Shown here in pieces: positions 37,979 to 47,905 of a stretch of 64,000 nt of DNA. The first letter of the stretch is position 1; each line of letters opens with the position of its first letter. This DNA comes from Rhodoluna sp. KAS3. GTDB lineage: Bacteria > Actinomycetota > Actinomycetes > Actinomycetales > Microbacteriaceae. Below the pieces are notes generated by a model. The model saw nothing but the letters and a program-made list of their open reading frames with translations, was not told where the DNA came from and made no database searches. The translations under genes and the position numbers were made by a program. The stretch spans positions 186,001 to 250,000 of the forward strand of contig NZ_AP026910.1 in NCBI RefSeq assembly GCF_026000575.1, written 5' to 3'.

Positions 37979-39150
37979 ACAAAGTTGTGAAGCAAATCTT
38001 CAACCCAAGTGCACTGGTAACTGTGCTGGCGGTCTTGGCATCGTTCCTTATCGGTGGCCTTTTGATTGCATTTGCCAACGAGGACGTCCAGGCGACCTCT
38101 GGCTACCTGTTTGCCCGACCAACCGACTTCTTGTCGGCAGTGTGGAACGCGGTGTTCGGTGCCTATGACGCGCTGTTCCGCGGATCAATTTTCAACTACA
38201 AGGCCATGGACAGCGTGGGCATGATTAAGCCGCTGACCGAGACCCTTACCTACGCAACACCGATTACCCTGGCCGGCTTGGGCATGGCAGTGGCATTTAG
38301 ATCAGGCCTATTCAACATCGGTGGAACCGGCCAGATTATCTTTGGTGCGATGGGTGCTGCTTGGGTTGGTTTTAGCCTCGAGTTGCCAGCCATCATTCAC
38401 CTTCCAGTTGCCGTTATCGCCGGTATTTTGGCCTCAGCGCTGTTCGGTGGTTTTGTTGGTTTCTTGAAGGCTGCCACCGGTGCCAATGAGGTCATTGTGA
38501 CCATCATGATGAACTACATCGCCAGCCTTTTGCTTTTCTGGATTCTCACCACTCCGCTGTTTCAGGCGCCAAACGCAACCAACCCAATTTCTCCAGAAAT
38601 CGCGGCCTCGGCCAAGTACTGGAGATTCATGGGAGACGATTACCGCATCAACGCGGCGTTCTTTGTCATGCTAGCCATGGTTGCAACCGTTTGGTGGTTG
38701 CTAAACCGCTCTTCAATTGGTTTCCAGTTCCGTGCTTTGGGTCACAACCCGAATGCGGCCAAAACTGCCGGTATCAACATCGGTGTCACCTACGTATTGG
38801 TCATGGCGGTCTCGGGTGCGCTGGCCGGTTTGGCCGGAACCGCCCAGGTATTGGGTGCTGAGAAGTACCTAACCCCAAGCGTGGCAGCCAGCTTTGGTTT
38901 TGACGCCATTACCGTTGCGCTGCTTGGCCGATCAAAGCCTCTGGGTGTGTTGGCTGCCGGCGTTCTGTTTGGTGCGCTTCGTGCCGGTGCGGTAATCATG
39001 CAGGCAAACCAAAAGGTACCAATTGACATCGTGCTTATCGTGCAGTCGCTGGTGGTTCTCTTTATTGCAGCGCCGCCACTGGTGCGGTTTATGTTCCGTG
39101 TACCTGACCTAGCCAAAAAGCAGGCAGAAAAGAAGCAGGTGGCTGCATAA
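37975..39150 (+). CDS. Nucleoside ABC transporter permease (first)
   Basis: 391 residues with about ten hydrophobic helices. The BPD_transp_2 family pattern is seen in GLGMAVAFRSGLFNIGGTGQII (landmarks FRSGLFNIG) and the cytoplasmic coupling loop FQFRALGHNPNAAKTAGI. It pairs with the next gene, as in YufP/YufQ systems. Its stop overlaps the next start by one base. Confidence 0.92.
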   Translation: MNKVVKQIFNPSALVTVLAVLASFLIGGLLIAFANEDVQATSGYLFARPTDFLSAVWNAVFGAYDALFRGSIFNYKAMDSVGMIKPLTETLTYATPITLAGLGMAVAFRSGLFNIGGTGQIIFGAMGAAWVGFSLELPAIIHLPVAVIAGILASALFGGFVGFLKAATGANEVIVTIMMNYIASLLLFWILTTPLFQAPNATNPISPEIAASAKYWRFMGDDYRINAAFFVMLAMVATVWWLLNRSSIGFQFRALGHNPNAAKTAGINIGVTYVLVMAVSGALAGLAGTAQVLGAEKYLTPSVAASFGFDAITVALLGRSKPLGVLAAGVLFGALRAGAVIMQANQKVPIDIVLIVQSLVVLFIAAPPLVRFMFRVPDLAKKQAEKKQVAA

Positions 39151-40376
39151 TGAAGCGCTCAATAAAGACACCGATTGCTTTCTCGCTCTTTGTTGTTCTC
39201 AGCCTGTGGCTGGCGGCAACAGCTCCGGCCGGCACAACGCTATTCAGTTTCAATGCCGGCAATGAACTCTTTGAGGTTCCAGACTTCGAAATTCCGGTGG
39301 CCGGTGCTGGGTGGCTAATTTTTAGCCTGCTCGGTTTGGCTACTGCTGCTTCGTGGTTCTTGGCACTCAAGCGCAAAAAGACCCCGCTGTGGGTCACCGG
39401 CCTATTTGCCTTCGCTTTCGTTCAGCAGCTGCTGGTGCTGATTTTCGTCGGTGAAATGTTCCCGGTCACCACTACTCTTCAGGGTTCGTTGGCACTAGCT
39501 GTTCCGCTTATTTTCGGTTCACTTGCCGGTGTGCTTTCTGAGCGCGTTGGTGTCATCAACATCGCAATTGAAGGCCAGCTTTTGGCAGGTGCTTTTGCCT
39601 CGGCCATGGTCACTTCGATCACCCACAGCCTCACCGCGGGCCTCATCGCAGCTGCGATTGCTGGTTCGCTGATTGCCGGAATCCTGGCCGTCTTTGCCAT
39701 CAAGTACGTGGTTGACCAAATCATCGTTGGTGTGGTCGTGAACGTCTTGGTAATTGGTTTGACCAGCTTCTTGTACTCAACGGTCATGACTCGCGACCTA
39801 GTGGCCCTAAACCAGCCTGAGCGTTTCGACCAGATCGACATCCCGCTGCTGTCCCAGATTCCAATTCTTGGACCGCTGCTGTTCTCACAGACCCTGATCG
39901 TGTACCTCATGTACATTGCCGTTGCTGTGGTTTACGTGGCGCTGTTCAAGACCCGCTGGGGTCTGCGCGTTCGTGCGGTTGGCGAGTACCCGAAGGCTGC
40001 CGACACCGTTGGTATCAAGGTTTACCGCACTCGCTACATGAGCGTGATGCTCGGTGGTGCACTGGCAGGTATCGGTGGCGCGTTCTTCACCCTCGGTGCC
40101 GTTGGCTCGTTCAGTAAAGAGATGACTGCGGGTGCCGGTTACATTGCCTTGGCCGCGCTGATCTTTGGTCGCTGGAACCCGATCTATGCAACCCTGGCCG
40201 CCTTGATGTTTGGTTTTGCGCAAAACCTCCAGTCGGTGCTCAGCATCATCGGTTCAGACGTACCTAGCCAGTTCTTGCTGATGCTGCCTTACGCGTTGAC
40301 CGTAGTTGCAGTGGCAGGTTTGGTCGGCAAGGTCACCGGCCCGGCTGCAACCGGCAAAGCCTACATAAAGAGTTAG
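39150..40376 (+). CDS. Nucleoside ABC transporter permease (second)
   Basis: 408 residues, about ten helices, same family as the preceding permease: LSERVGVINIAIEGQLL and LRVRAVGEYPKAADTVGI are the equivalent motifs. The two proteins should form a heterodimeric channel for nucleosides delivered by the BMP lipoprotein. The cytidine deaminase gene follows after 8 bases. Confidence 0.92.
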   Translation: MKRSIKTPIAFSLFVVLSLWLAATAPAGTTLFSFNAGNELFEVPDFEIPVAGAGWLIFSLLGLATAASWFLALKRKKTPLWVTGLFAFAFVQQLLVLIFVGEMFPVTTTLQGSLALAVPLIFGSLAGVLSERVGVINIAIEGQLLAGAFASAMVTSITHSLTAGLIAAAIAGSLIAGILAVFAIKYVVDQIIVGVVVNVLVIGLTSFLYSTVMTRDLVALNQPERFDQIDIPLLSQIPILGPLLFSQTLIVYLMYIAVAVVYVALFKTRWGLRVRAVGEYPKAADTVGIKVYRTRYMSVMLGGALAGIGGAFFTLGAVGSFSKEMTAGAGYIALAALIFGRWNPIYATLAALMFGFAQNLQSVLSIIGSDVPSQFLLMLPYALTVVAVAGLVGKVTGPAATGKAYIKS

Positions 40377-40384
40377 GTCTTCTT

Positions 40385-40798
40385 TTGTCTGAAATTAACT
40401 GGGATGCCCTCCGGGCTGCCGCCAACTCGGCAATGCAAAAGGCCTATGTTCCTTACTCAAAGTTTCCGGTTGGTGCTGCGGCGCTAACCGAAGACGGGCG
40501 AGTGGTTTCTGGGTGCAACGTTGAGAACGCTTCATACGGATTAACTCTTTGCGCAGAGTGTTCTTTAGTGAGCGCGTTGGCAATGGGCGCTGCCGATGGT
40601 GCCGGACCGGCCAAGCTGGTGGCATTCACCTGTGTCGACGGCCACGGAAACATCCTGATGCCTTGCGGTCGTTGCCGCCAACTGCTTTTTGAGCACTCAG
40701 CCAAGGGCATGATTCTTGAAACCGTATCTGGTTTCAAAACCATCGACGAGGTCATCCCAGATGCATTTGGGCCTCGCGATCTTGAAGAAAGAGCATAA
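40385..40798 (+). CDS. cdd: Cytidine deaminase
   Basis: A homotetrameric-type zinc enzyme of 137 residues that deaminates cytidine or deoxycytidine. TTG start. The zinc site has CNVENASYGLTLCAECS (the Cys-Ala-Glu catalytic triad) and PCGRCRQLL. The N-terminal YVPYSKFPVGAAAL is also conserved. Its position straight after a nucleoside importer implies that imported cytidine is the substrate. Confidence 0.96.
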   Translation: MSEINWDALRAAANSAMQKAYVPYSKFPVGAAALTEDGRVVSGCNVENASYGLTLCAECSLVSALAMGAADGAGPAKLVAFTCVDGHGNILMPCGRCRQLLFEHSAKGMILETVSGFKTIDEVIPDAFGPRDLEERA

Positions 40799-42078
40799 TG
40801 TCTGAATTTTCAGCGCCAGAACTAATCGTTGCCAAGCGCGATAAGGGTGAGCTCTCTACCGAGCAGATCAACTGGCTGATTGCCAATTACACCACCGGAG
40901 TTGTGGCCGACGAGCAGATGTCGGCTATGGCCATGGCAATTTTGCTCAACGGTATGAATCGCCGCGAAATCAAGGACCTCACCCTGGCAATGATTGCCTC
41001 GGGCGAGCGATTGAACTACGCAGACCTCAAGGTGCCAACCTCAGACAAACACTCGACCGGCGGTGTTGGCGACAAAATCACCCTGCCGCTAGCCCCCTTG
41101 GTCGCGGTTTTTGGCGTGGCTGTTCCTCAGCTTTCCGGTCGCGGTTTGGGTCACACCGGTGGAACCCTGGACAAATTGGAGTCCATTCCTGGTTGGCGCG
41201 CGCAAATCTCCAACGAAGAATTTAACCGTCAGCTGGCCGAAGTTGGCGCCGTAATCTGTGCTGCGGGTTCGGGTCTGGCCCCTGCTGACCGCAAGCTCTA
41301 CTCGCTTCGCGATGTGACCGGAACAGTCGAGGCAATTCCGCTGATTGCATCGTCAATCATGTCTAAAAAGATTGCCGAGGGCACCGGTTCGCTAGTTCTA
41401 GATGTCAAAGTCGGTTCGGGTGCCTTCATGAAAGACATCGACCGTGCTCGCGAGCTGGCCACAGTGATGGTTCAGTTGGGTCAGGATGCTGGAGTCAACA
41501 CCTCGGCGCTACTCACTGACATGTCAACCCCATTGGGATTGGAAATCGGAAATGCTCTTGAGGTCAAGGAATCGCTAGAGGTTCTTGCCGGTGGCGGTCC
41601 GGCCGATGTAGTCGAAATCACTGTTGAGTTGGCTCGTGAAATGTTGCGTCTGGCCGGCAAGCCAGACATCGATGTTGAAGCTGCTCTCAAGGATGGCCGC
41701 GCCATGGACAAGTGGCGCCAGATGATCTCTGCCCAAGGCGGCGACCCAGATGCGGCGTTGCCAGAGGCAAAAGAACACCACGTGATTACCGCACCAGAAT
41801 CTGGTTATCTCAGCCAGCTCGATGCACTGCAGGTTGGCACTGCCTCTTGGCGCCTCGGCGCTGGGCGCGCCCGCAAAGAAGACGCAGTGCAGTTTGGTGC
41901 CGGTATCACGCTGCACGCCCAGCAGGGCCAGCGCGTTGAGGCCGGTGCACCGCTCATGACTCTCCACACCGATGAACCTGAACGCTTTGAACGAGCACTC
42001 GATGCACTCAGCGGGTCGTTTAAGATTGAGGCTTCTGCTGCACCACGCAAAATTGTGCTTGAAAAAATCAACGGCTAA
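40798..42078 (+). CDS. deoA: Thymidine/pyrimidine-nucleoside phosphorylase
   Basis: Phosphorolyses thymidine (and probably uridine in this family) to base and sugar-1-phosphate. 426 residues. The phosphate/substrate motif DKHSTGGVGDKITLPLAP is complete, with SGRGLGHTGGTLDKLESIPG, KKIAEGTGSLVLDVKVGSGAFM and the C-terminal alpha/beta domain. It overlaps the cdd stop. The freed sugar phosphate could enter through the mutase at 43.9-45.6 kb. Confidence 0.95.
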   Translation: MSEFSAPELIVAKRDKGELSTEQINWLIANYTTGVVADEQMSAMAMAILLNGMNRREIKDLTLAMIASGERLNYADLKVPTSDKHSTGGVGDKITLPLAPLVAVFGVAVPQLSGRGLGHTGGTLDKLESIPGWRAQISNEEFNRQLAEVGAVICAAGSGLAPADRKLYSLRDVTGTVEAIPLIASSIMSKKIAEGTGSLVLDVKVGSGAFMKDIDRARELATVMVQLGQDAGVNTSALLTDMSTPLGLEIGNALEVKESLEVLAGGGPADVVEITVELAREMLRLAGKPDIDVEAALKDGRAMDKWRQMISAQGGDPDAALPEAKEHHVITAPESGYLSQLDALQVGTASWRLGAGRARKEDAVQFGAGITLHAQQGQRVEAGAPLMTLHTDEPERFERALDALSGSFKIEASAAPRKIVLEKING

Positions 42079-42099
42079 CGCCAAGAAAGAGAATAAAAA

Positions 42100-43212
42100 A
42101 TGGCGAAATTCGACATTCAGTCACTGCCGAAGATTTCACTTCACGATCACCTAGATGGCGGCCTGCGCCCGCAGAGCATCATCGAAATGGCTGCAGAGAT
42201 CGGCCTAGAACTGCCGGCAAACACAGCCGAAGAACTGCGTACGTGGTTCGAGAAGTCAGCTGACTCGGGCTCACTGGTTGAGTACCTAAAGACTTTTGAC
42301 ATCACCACCGCGGTCATGCAGACCCGCGAGCACCTAACCCGTGTTGCCCGTGAGTTTGTAATTGACCTAGCTAACGATGGCGTCATTTACGGTGAGGTTC
42401 GTTGGGCACCTGAGCAGCACCTGACCCGCGGTTTGACCCTGGATGAAGCTGTTGAGGCAGTGCAGGATGGTCTTGAAGAGGGTGCCGCGATCATTGAGAA
42501 GCAGGGTGGCTACATTCGTACCGGGCAGCTGATTACTGCCATGCGCCACGCAGATCGTGCGCTTGAAATCGCCGAGCTTGCTGTTCGTCACCGCGATGGC
42601 GGAGTCGTTGGTTTCGACATCGCCGGAGCCGAAAAGGGCTTCTTGCCAAGCCAGCACAAGGCTGCCTTCGACTACCTAGCTGGCGAGCTGTTCCCAGTTA
42701 CCGTTCACGCCGGTGAGGCAGACGGTGTCGAGAGTATCCGTGATGCAATCGTCAGCGGCCGCGCACTGCGCTTGGGCCACGGCGTGCGCTTGATTGAAGA
42801 CATCATGTTCAGTCGCACTGAAGATGACACCGATGTTGTTGAGCTTGGCCCAGTTGCCGAGTGGGTAAACGACCGCGGCATTGCGCTAGAAATCTGCCCT
42901 TCATCCAACCTGCAGACCGGTGCCATCAGCATGCTGGGCGACAAAATGAGCGACCACCCGTTTGACGTGTTCTATGACCTTGGTTTTGCCGTGACCGTGA
43001 GCACCGATAACCGCCTCATGAGTGGCACCACACTGACTCGCGAGCTTGAACTTTTGGTCGACACCTTCGGTTACGGAATTGAAGACCTAGAGGTATTCAT
43101 GACCACTGCGGCAGAGCACTCATTCCAACCAATCCACGACCGTGAAGAGCTAATCGAGGTTATCCAAGAGGCTTACGCGGCAGCAGCTGGCGCTAAACAT
43201 GCGGTTTCCTAA
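42100..43212 (+). CDS. add: Adenosine deaminase
   Basis: Converts adenosine to inosine. 370 residues of a metal-dependent amidohydrolase barrel. The metal ligands lie in SLHDHLDGGLRP, TVHAGEADG (catalytic Glu nearby), LGHGVRL and STDNRLMSGT. Inosine made here is the substrate for the purine nucleoside phosphorylase encoded 2.4 kb downstream. The last 14 bases overlap the PTS IIA gene, so the two are translationally coupled. Confidence 0.96.
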   Translation: MAKFDIQSLPKISLHDHLDGGLRPQSIIEMAAEIGLELPANTAEELRTWFEKSADSGSLVEYLKTFDITTAVMQTREHLTRVAREFVIDLANDGVIYGEVRWAPEQHLTRGLTLDEAVEAVQDGLEEGAAIIEKQGGYIRTGQLITAMRHADRALEIAELAVRHRDGGVVGFDIAGAEKGFLPSQHKAAFDYLAGELFPVTVHAGEADGVESIRDAIVSGRALRLGHGVRLIEDIMFSRTEDDTDVVELGPVAEWVNDRGIALEICPSSNLQTGAISMLGDKMSDHPFDVFYDLGFAVTVSTDNRLMSGTTLTRELELLVDTFGYGIEDLEVFMTTAAEHSFQPIHDREELIEVIQEAYAAAAGAKHAVS

Positions 43213-43645
43213 CTTGGCAGCAGCCTTCGGTGAGCATGCTGTTCAGGTTGGGGCCATCGCGTTGGATCGAGACCACGCAATCACGCTGGCTGGCGACTTG
43301 CTGGTAGCCAGCGGTCGGGTGACACCTCAGTACACGCTTGAAATGGTTGAGGTGGTTGAAACCCACGGCCCCTACATCGTCATTGCCCCGGGCATTGCGC
43401 TCGCCCACTCCAAGCCTTCAGACGCCGTGATCGAAACCGGGTTGAGCCTGGTTGTGCTTGCCGAACCAATTCCATTTGGAAATTCCGCCAATGATCCGGT
43501 GCGGTTGGTGATTGGGCTTTGTGCGGTTGACCACGACGGACACCTGGATGTAATGCAAGAGCTCGCAATCGCGCTCTCAGATGCCGAGTATGTGAATTCT
43601 CTGTTAAATGCGGTGAATGCCGAACATCTCCGTAGTTTGTTTTAG
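43199..43645 (+). CDS. PTS IIA component (mannitol/ascorbate type)
   Basis: A 148-residue EIIA of the PTS_EIIA_2 fold. The phosphorylation His lies in IAPGIALAHSKPSDAV. The family normally accepts phosphate from HPr and passes it to IIB. The start at 43199 lies inside the adenosine deaminase gene (14-base overlap). No membrane IIC gene is seen in the window, so the transported sugar is unknown. Confidence 0.85.
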   Translation: MRFPNLAAAFGEHAVQVGAIALDRDHAITLAGDLLVASGRVTPQYTLEMVEVVETHGPYIVIAPGIALAHSKPSDAVIETGLSLVVLAEPIPFGNSANDPVRLVIGLCAVDHDGHLDVMQELAIALSDAEYVNSLLNAVNAEHLRSLF

Positions 43646-43667
43646 CCCCGTCTGCGACAATTGAGGC

Positions 43668-43937
43668 ATGAAGATTATTGCGGTTTGTGGAATGGGTATC
43701 GGCACTTCAGTTCTGCTGAAGATGAACGCCGAGAAGGTTCTGCGCACCATCGGTGTTGAGGCCACGGTTGAGGCCACCGATGTAAAAACCGCGCGCGAAT
43801 CTCGCGATGCTCAAATTATTTTGACTACCGCAGACTTGGCTGAATCGCTCAAGGGTTTACCATCAGAGGTCATCACAATCGATCACTTCTTTGACCTTGA
43901 AGAAATCACGACCAAGTTGTCAGACTCGCTCCTCTAG
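43668..43937 (+). CDS. PTS IIB component (lactose/ascorbate type)
   Basis: 89 residues forming the small Rossmann-like EIIB. The phospho-Cys loop is VCGMGIGTSVLLKMNAEKVL (Cys6). It follows the IIA gene after 22 bases and its TAG stop is nested in a CTAG palindrome that also supplies the stop of the converging mutase gene. With IIA it should form the cytoplasmic phosphorelay; the IIC partner is missing here. Confidence 0.85.
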   Translation: MKIIAVCGMGIGTSVLLKMNAEKVLRTIGVEATVEATDVKTARESRDAQIILTTADLAESLKGLPSEVITIDHFFDLEEITTKLSDSLL

Positions 43938-45570
43938 TTGAGCAGAGCTTTCATCGCAGTATTCAACGAGGCAAGTGCGGTTTGCGCGGCGTCCTTGGTT
44001 GAACCCGTCGCTTGAAGGTAGCACTTTAGTTTTGGTTCGGTGCCCGATGGGCGCACGATCACTCTGCGGGCCGTCAGCAAGATCAAATCGCAGACCGTCG
44101 GTTGGTCCCAAATCTGGCGAGCCAATTTTCAAGTCGGTGAATGTGGCCGAAACACCATCGATGTTTTTTGGTGGGTCGTTGCGCAGTTTGCTCATCAGGT
44201 TGGCAATCACCGAAAGGTCTTCAACACGGATTGAAATCTGCCCGGTTGCAAAGTGGCCGTAGAGCTCACCCATTTCATCGAGGCGATCTGAAATGGTGCG
44301 GCCCTCTTGGCAAGATCGGCGTGCAATCGCCGCAACCATGAGCGCAGCCGAGATTCCGTCTTTGTCAGGGGTGCTGGTTGGGTCGATGCAGTAACCAGAG
44401 CCTCCTCGAAACCAAAGATTAGGTTCGGCACTTTTGAGATCCACTTGAAGCCGGTCAGTGTTTCGCGGTAACCCAGGTTGAACTTTTCAGCAACCTTAGC
44501 GAGGGCGCTGCTGGACACAATCGAGCAGGCCAGGTTGCCTGAAATTCCGGACTCGACGGCACGCTTGGCTACTTCGTGACCAAGCAACAGACCCAGTTCA
44601 TCGCCAGTTAGTCTGCGCCAGCCTTCGACTGCGTTGGCATCCGGAATTCCAATTGCCAGTCGGTCAGCATCTGGGTCATTAGCCAAATCAGGTCAGCATC
44701 AACACTGCGCGCTAGGGCAAAACTCAGATCCATCGCGCCCGGTTCTTCTGGGTTCGGAAACGCCAACGGTAGGAAACAATCCATCGGGTAGCAGCTGAGC
44801 TTCGACCGTTGCAGGCGGGCCAGGCCAGCCTTGGCAAATAGCTTCTCAACTACGTGCCAACCCACTCCGTGCATGGCGGTGTAAACAATCTTCACGTCAT
44901 CGCCGTTGGCAATCGGTCCGGTTAGGGTGCTGGTTCTGTCGATGTACAGTCGCGAATCTCATCACCGATGATTCGGTAGTTGCTTGATTTCGAATCTCGT
45001 CAAAAGTTTGCCCAGCGGCCACGGCGTGAATCTTGGCACTGATTTCTTTGTCGGCCGGCGAGGTTATCTGCGACCCACCGTTGGCGCCGCCAAGGTAAAC
45101 CTTGTATCCGTTGTCTCTGGGTGGATTGTGAGACGCAGTGACCATAATCGCGGCCGATGTCCCGAGGTGCTTGCCGGCAAATGCCAAAACCGGGGTGGGT
45201 ACGACAGAGTCAAAGAGGCTGGTCTCAATGCCAGCCGCGGCAAAAATCTCGGCTGAATCGCGAGCAAAAATGTCGCTATTGATTCGGCCGTCAAAACCAA
45301 TTACCACCGATGCACCCTGCGGAAACTGCTCCAGTACGTAGTCGCGAATACCTGCTGCGGCCTGGGCTACCAAAACTCGGTTCATTCGTTAGGTCCGGCG
45401 CCAAGTTCGCCGCGTAGGCCGGCAGTGCCGAACTCTAGGCGAGATCCCATTCGGGCCTGCAGTGCATCGATGTTGCCTGCCTGAATCAGCTCAATCAGCT
45501 CGGCGCGAGTCTCAGCATCAGGGTCCTGGTCGGCCCAAGCCTGAGCCGCCGCAATCAGTTGCTCAGTCAT
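43934..45570 (-). pseudogene. Phosphoglucomutase/phosphomannomutase, frameshifted
   Basis: Read across the frames it is a full alpha-D-phosphohexomutase of about 545 residues. N-terminus MTEQLIAAAQAWADQDP; catalytic phosphoserine loop TASHNPPRDNGYKVYLGG; metal loop NDPDADRLAIGIPDA; sugar loop GFEEALGYC after repair; C-terminal phosphate loop RVIVRPSGTEPKLKCYL. The frame is lost at least seven times. Examples in coding sense: AACGAATG where AACCGAATG restores frame (near 45388), TGTACATC for TGTTACATC, CAAGC for CAAAGC, an ATTTGG for ATTTTGG, and CTGGTTAC for CTGGGTTAC. All core motifs survive, so the gene is probably intact in the organism and the indels are sequence errors. Confidence 0.85.
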
Positions 45571-45572
45571 GA

Positions 45573-46392
45573 CTAGAGCTTGGCAATAATCTCGGCAAGG
45601 AGGGCGCTGATGCGAACCTCGGCGTCCTTGCCAGCCTGCAAAACTTCAGCGTGGCTTAGCGGTTCCTTTTGGATTCCGGCAGCCAGGTTGGTGATGAGTG
45701 AGAGGCCAAGAATTTCCATGCCGGCTTCGCGAGCGGCAATTGCCTCGAGCGTGGTTGACATGCCCACGATGTGACCACCGATCGCCTTGGCCATTTGGAC
45801 TTCGGCTGGGGTCTCATAGTGAGGTCCGCGGAACTGGCAGTAAACACCTTCGTCGAGCGTGGCGTCTACGGTGCGCGCCAAATCTCTAAGTCGCTTTGAG
45901 TAAAGGTCAGTCAGGTCAACAAACTTTGCGCCCTCTAGTGGGCTGGTGGCAGTGAGGTTGATGTGGTCGCTGATCAGAACCGGGGTTCCAGGCTTCCAGG
46001 TTCTTTGATGCCTCCGGCGCCGTTGGTCAAAATCATGGTCTTGACCTCCGGTGGCAGCCGCTGTGCGGGTACCGTGGGCAACGCGGCGCACACCGTGGCC
46101 TTCGTAGTAGTGGGTGCGAGCACCAAGAACCAGCGCGTGCTTTCCGCTCGGCAGTTTGATTGAACGCAACGTGGCCACGTGGCCCTGCACGGCTGGTGCC
46201 GAGAACCCGATACCTGGGTGGCGTCAATTGTGGCTACGGTCTCACCGATTAGGTCTGCGGCCTTGGCCCAGCCTGAGCCGAGGGTAAGTGCAATGTCATG
46301 CAGGCAACTCCGGTGAGCTGAGCAATGGTCTCGGCTGCCTGGGCAGCAATGTCAAATGGATTCGTCGCTGAATCATCTAGTGGGTTGTTCAT
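45573..46392 (-). pseudogene. Purine nucleoside phosphorylase, frameshifted
   Basis: A trimeric PNP that would split inosine or guanosine to base and ribose-1-phosphate. The start MNNPLDDSATNPFDIAAQAA is at 46392. Across frames it contains LTLGSGWA, the catalytic-region GARTHYYEGHGVRRVAHG, DHINLTATSPLEG and the QFRGPHYETPAEVQMAKAIG segment. Frame breaks: one base is missing in GCCTGCATGAC, GGTTCTCG stands for GGTTTCTCG, an extra G lies in ACCGGAGGTCAAG, and AAAGAACC stands for AAAGAAACC; the last two cancel. Follows the mutase gene on the same strand by 2 bases. Confidence 0.85.
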
Positions 46393-46422
46393 CCTTCGAG
46401 TTTACGGTGGCAGAATTGAAGG

Positions 46423-47839
46423 GTGAGTACTGTCGAAAAAAAGAAACACCATATTGTCATCATCGGTGGAGGGCCTGGCGGCTACGAAGCGGCCTTAGCC
46501 GGTGCAACTCGGCGCAGAGGTAACTCTGATTGAGCGCAATGGTGTTGGTGGGAGCAGCAGTTTCTTACTGACGTTGTGCCTTCCAAAACCCTCATCGCCA
46601 CTGCCGAAGCAGCGCAGCGTGTGGCTCACGCCACCACCCTGGGGGTTAAGTTTTCTTTTGCCGGTCAGGTAATCAAGCCAAAGCTCGAGATTGACCTTGC
46701 CATCGTCAACCAGCGCCTACTAGACCTTGCCGAAAACCAGTCCTCGGACATGCTCGAGACCCTGCTTCAGGCCGGGGTCCGTGTGATCCGCGGGTCTGCG
46801 CGCCTCGACGGAAACCACCACGTGATTGTTGACGCCATCGAGGACAACAAGCCGGAGCGTCTTGAGGCTAAGACCATCATTGTTGCCGTTGGCGCCCACC
46901 CAAGGCAGTTGCCAGATGCCAAGCCAGACGGCGACCGAATTTTTACCTGGACTCAGCTTTACAACCTGACCAAACTGCCAGAGCACATGATTGTGGTCGG
47001 TTCAGGTGTAACCGGTGCCGAGTTTGCCTCTGCCTACAACGCTCTAGGTTCTGAGGTCACTTGATTTCAAGCCGCGATAAAGTTTTGCCTGGCAAAGATG
47101 ATGACGCCGCCGACCTACTAGAGCACGTCTTCCGCCGCAACGGCATCAACATTTTCAACAACACCCGTGCCGACAAAGTCGTGAACACCGGCAGCGGGGT
47201 AGAGGTCACCCTTGCTGACGGCAAGGTAATCAAGGGCAGCCACTGCTTGATGGCTGTTGGTTCGATTCCAAACACTCAGGGGCTGGGTCTCGAAGAAGCT
47301 GGAGTCGCTTTGACCCCATCGGGTCACGTTGAAGTGAACAAGGTAGCCCGCACCTCACGTGCCAACGTTTATGCGGTCGGTGACTGCACCACTTTCTTGC
47401 CGCTAGCTTCGGTCAGCGCCATGCAGGGTCGAACCGCGGTGTTCCACACCATGGGTGACGTGTCTGCCCCAACCGAGCTGCGAAATGTGGCGTCAAACGT
47501 ATTTACCGCTCCTGAGATTGCCTCAGTTGGCTGGAGCGAGCAGGAGCTTCGCGAGGGCAAGGTATCTGGTTTCGTCGAGAAGATTCAACTCAACTCAACC
47601 CGCGGGCCAAGATGCAGGGTATCGAGGACGGCTTTATTAAGCTGATCTGTTCGACCGGTGGAACCGTTATCGGCGGCGTGGTAATTGCGCCTCGAGCATC
47701 AGACCTTATCTATTCAATTGCGGTTGCAATCGAGAACCGTTTGACCGTAGATGAACTGGCACGAACCTTTACCGTGTATCCATCGTTGTCTGGTTCAATC
47801 AGCGATGCCGCTCGTGCACTGCACATGCCAAACGTCTAG
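46423..47839 (+). pseudogene. LpdA-like NAD(P)H quinone dehydrogenase / flavoprotein, frameshifted
   Basis: A flavoprotein disulfide-reductase family member of about 470 residues from GTG 46423 (STVEKKKHHIVIIGGGPGGYEAA). The usual redox Cys pair is absent: after repair the segment reads GVGGAAVLTDVVPSKTLIAT, as in mycobacterial LpdA, a quinone reductase and not a lipoamide dehydrogenase. NAD site VVGSGVTGAEFASAY, FAD site NVYAVGDCT and the dimerisation domain (RLTVDELARTFTVYPSLSGS) are present. Frame breaks include GGTGCAACTCGG, GGGAGCAGCAGTTTC, GTCACTTGAT for GTCACCTTGAT, and TCAACCCG for TCAAACCCG. It diverges from the PNP gene. Confidence 0.85.
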
Positions 47840-47862
47840 GCCAAAAATTTAGCTAAGCAAAA

Positions 47863-47896
47863 GAGGGGCCCCGCAAGCGCGGGACCCCTCCTTTGG
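47863..47896. terminator. Intrinsic terminator between LpdA-like and carboxylase alpha genes
   Basis: GAGGGGCCCCGC, loop AAGC, then GCGGGACCCCTC with flanking A and T bases. It lies between two converging genes and can act on either strand. Confidence 0.8.
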
Positions 47897-47905
47897 TTTA
47901 AGTGC

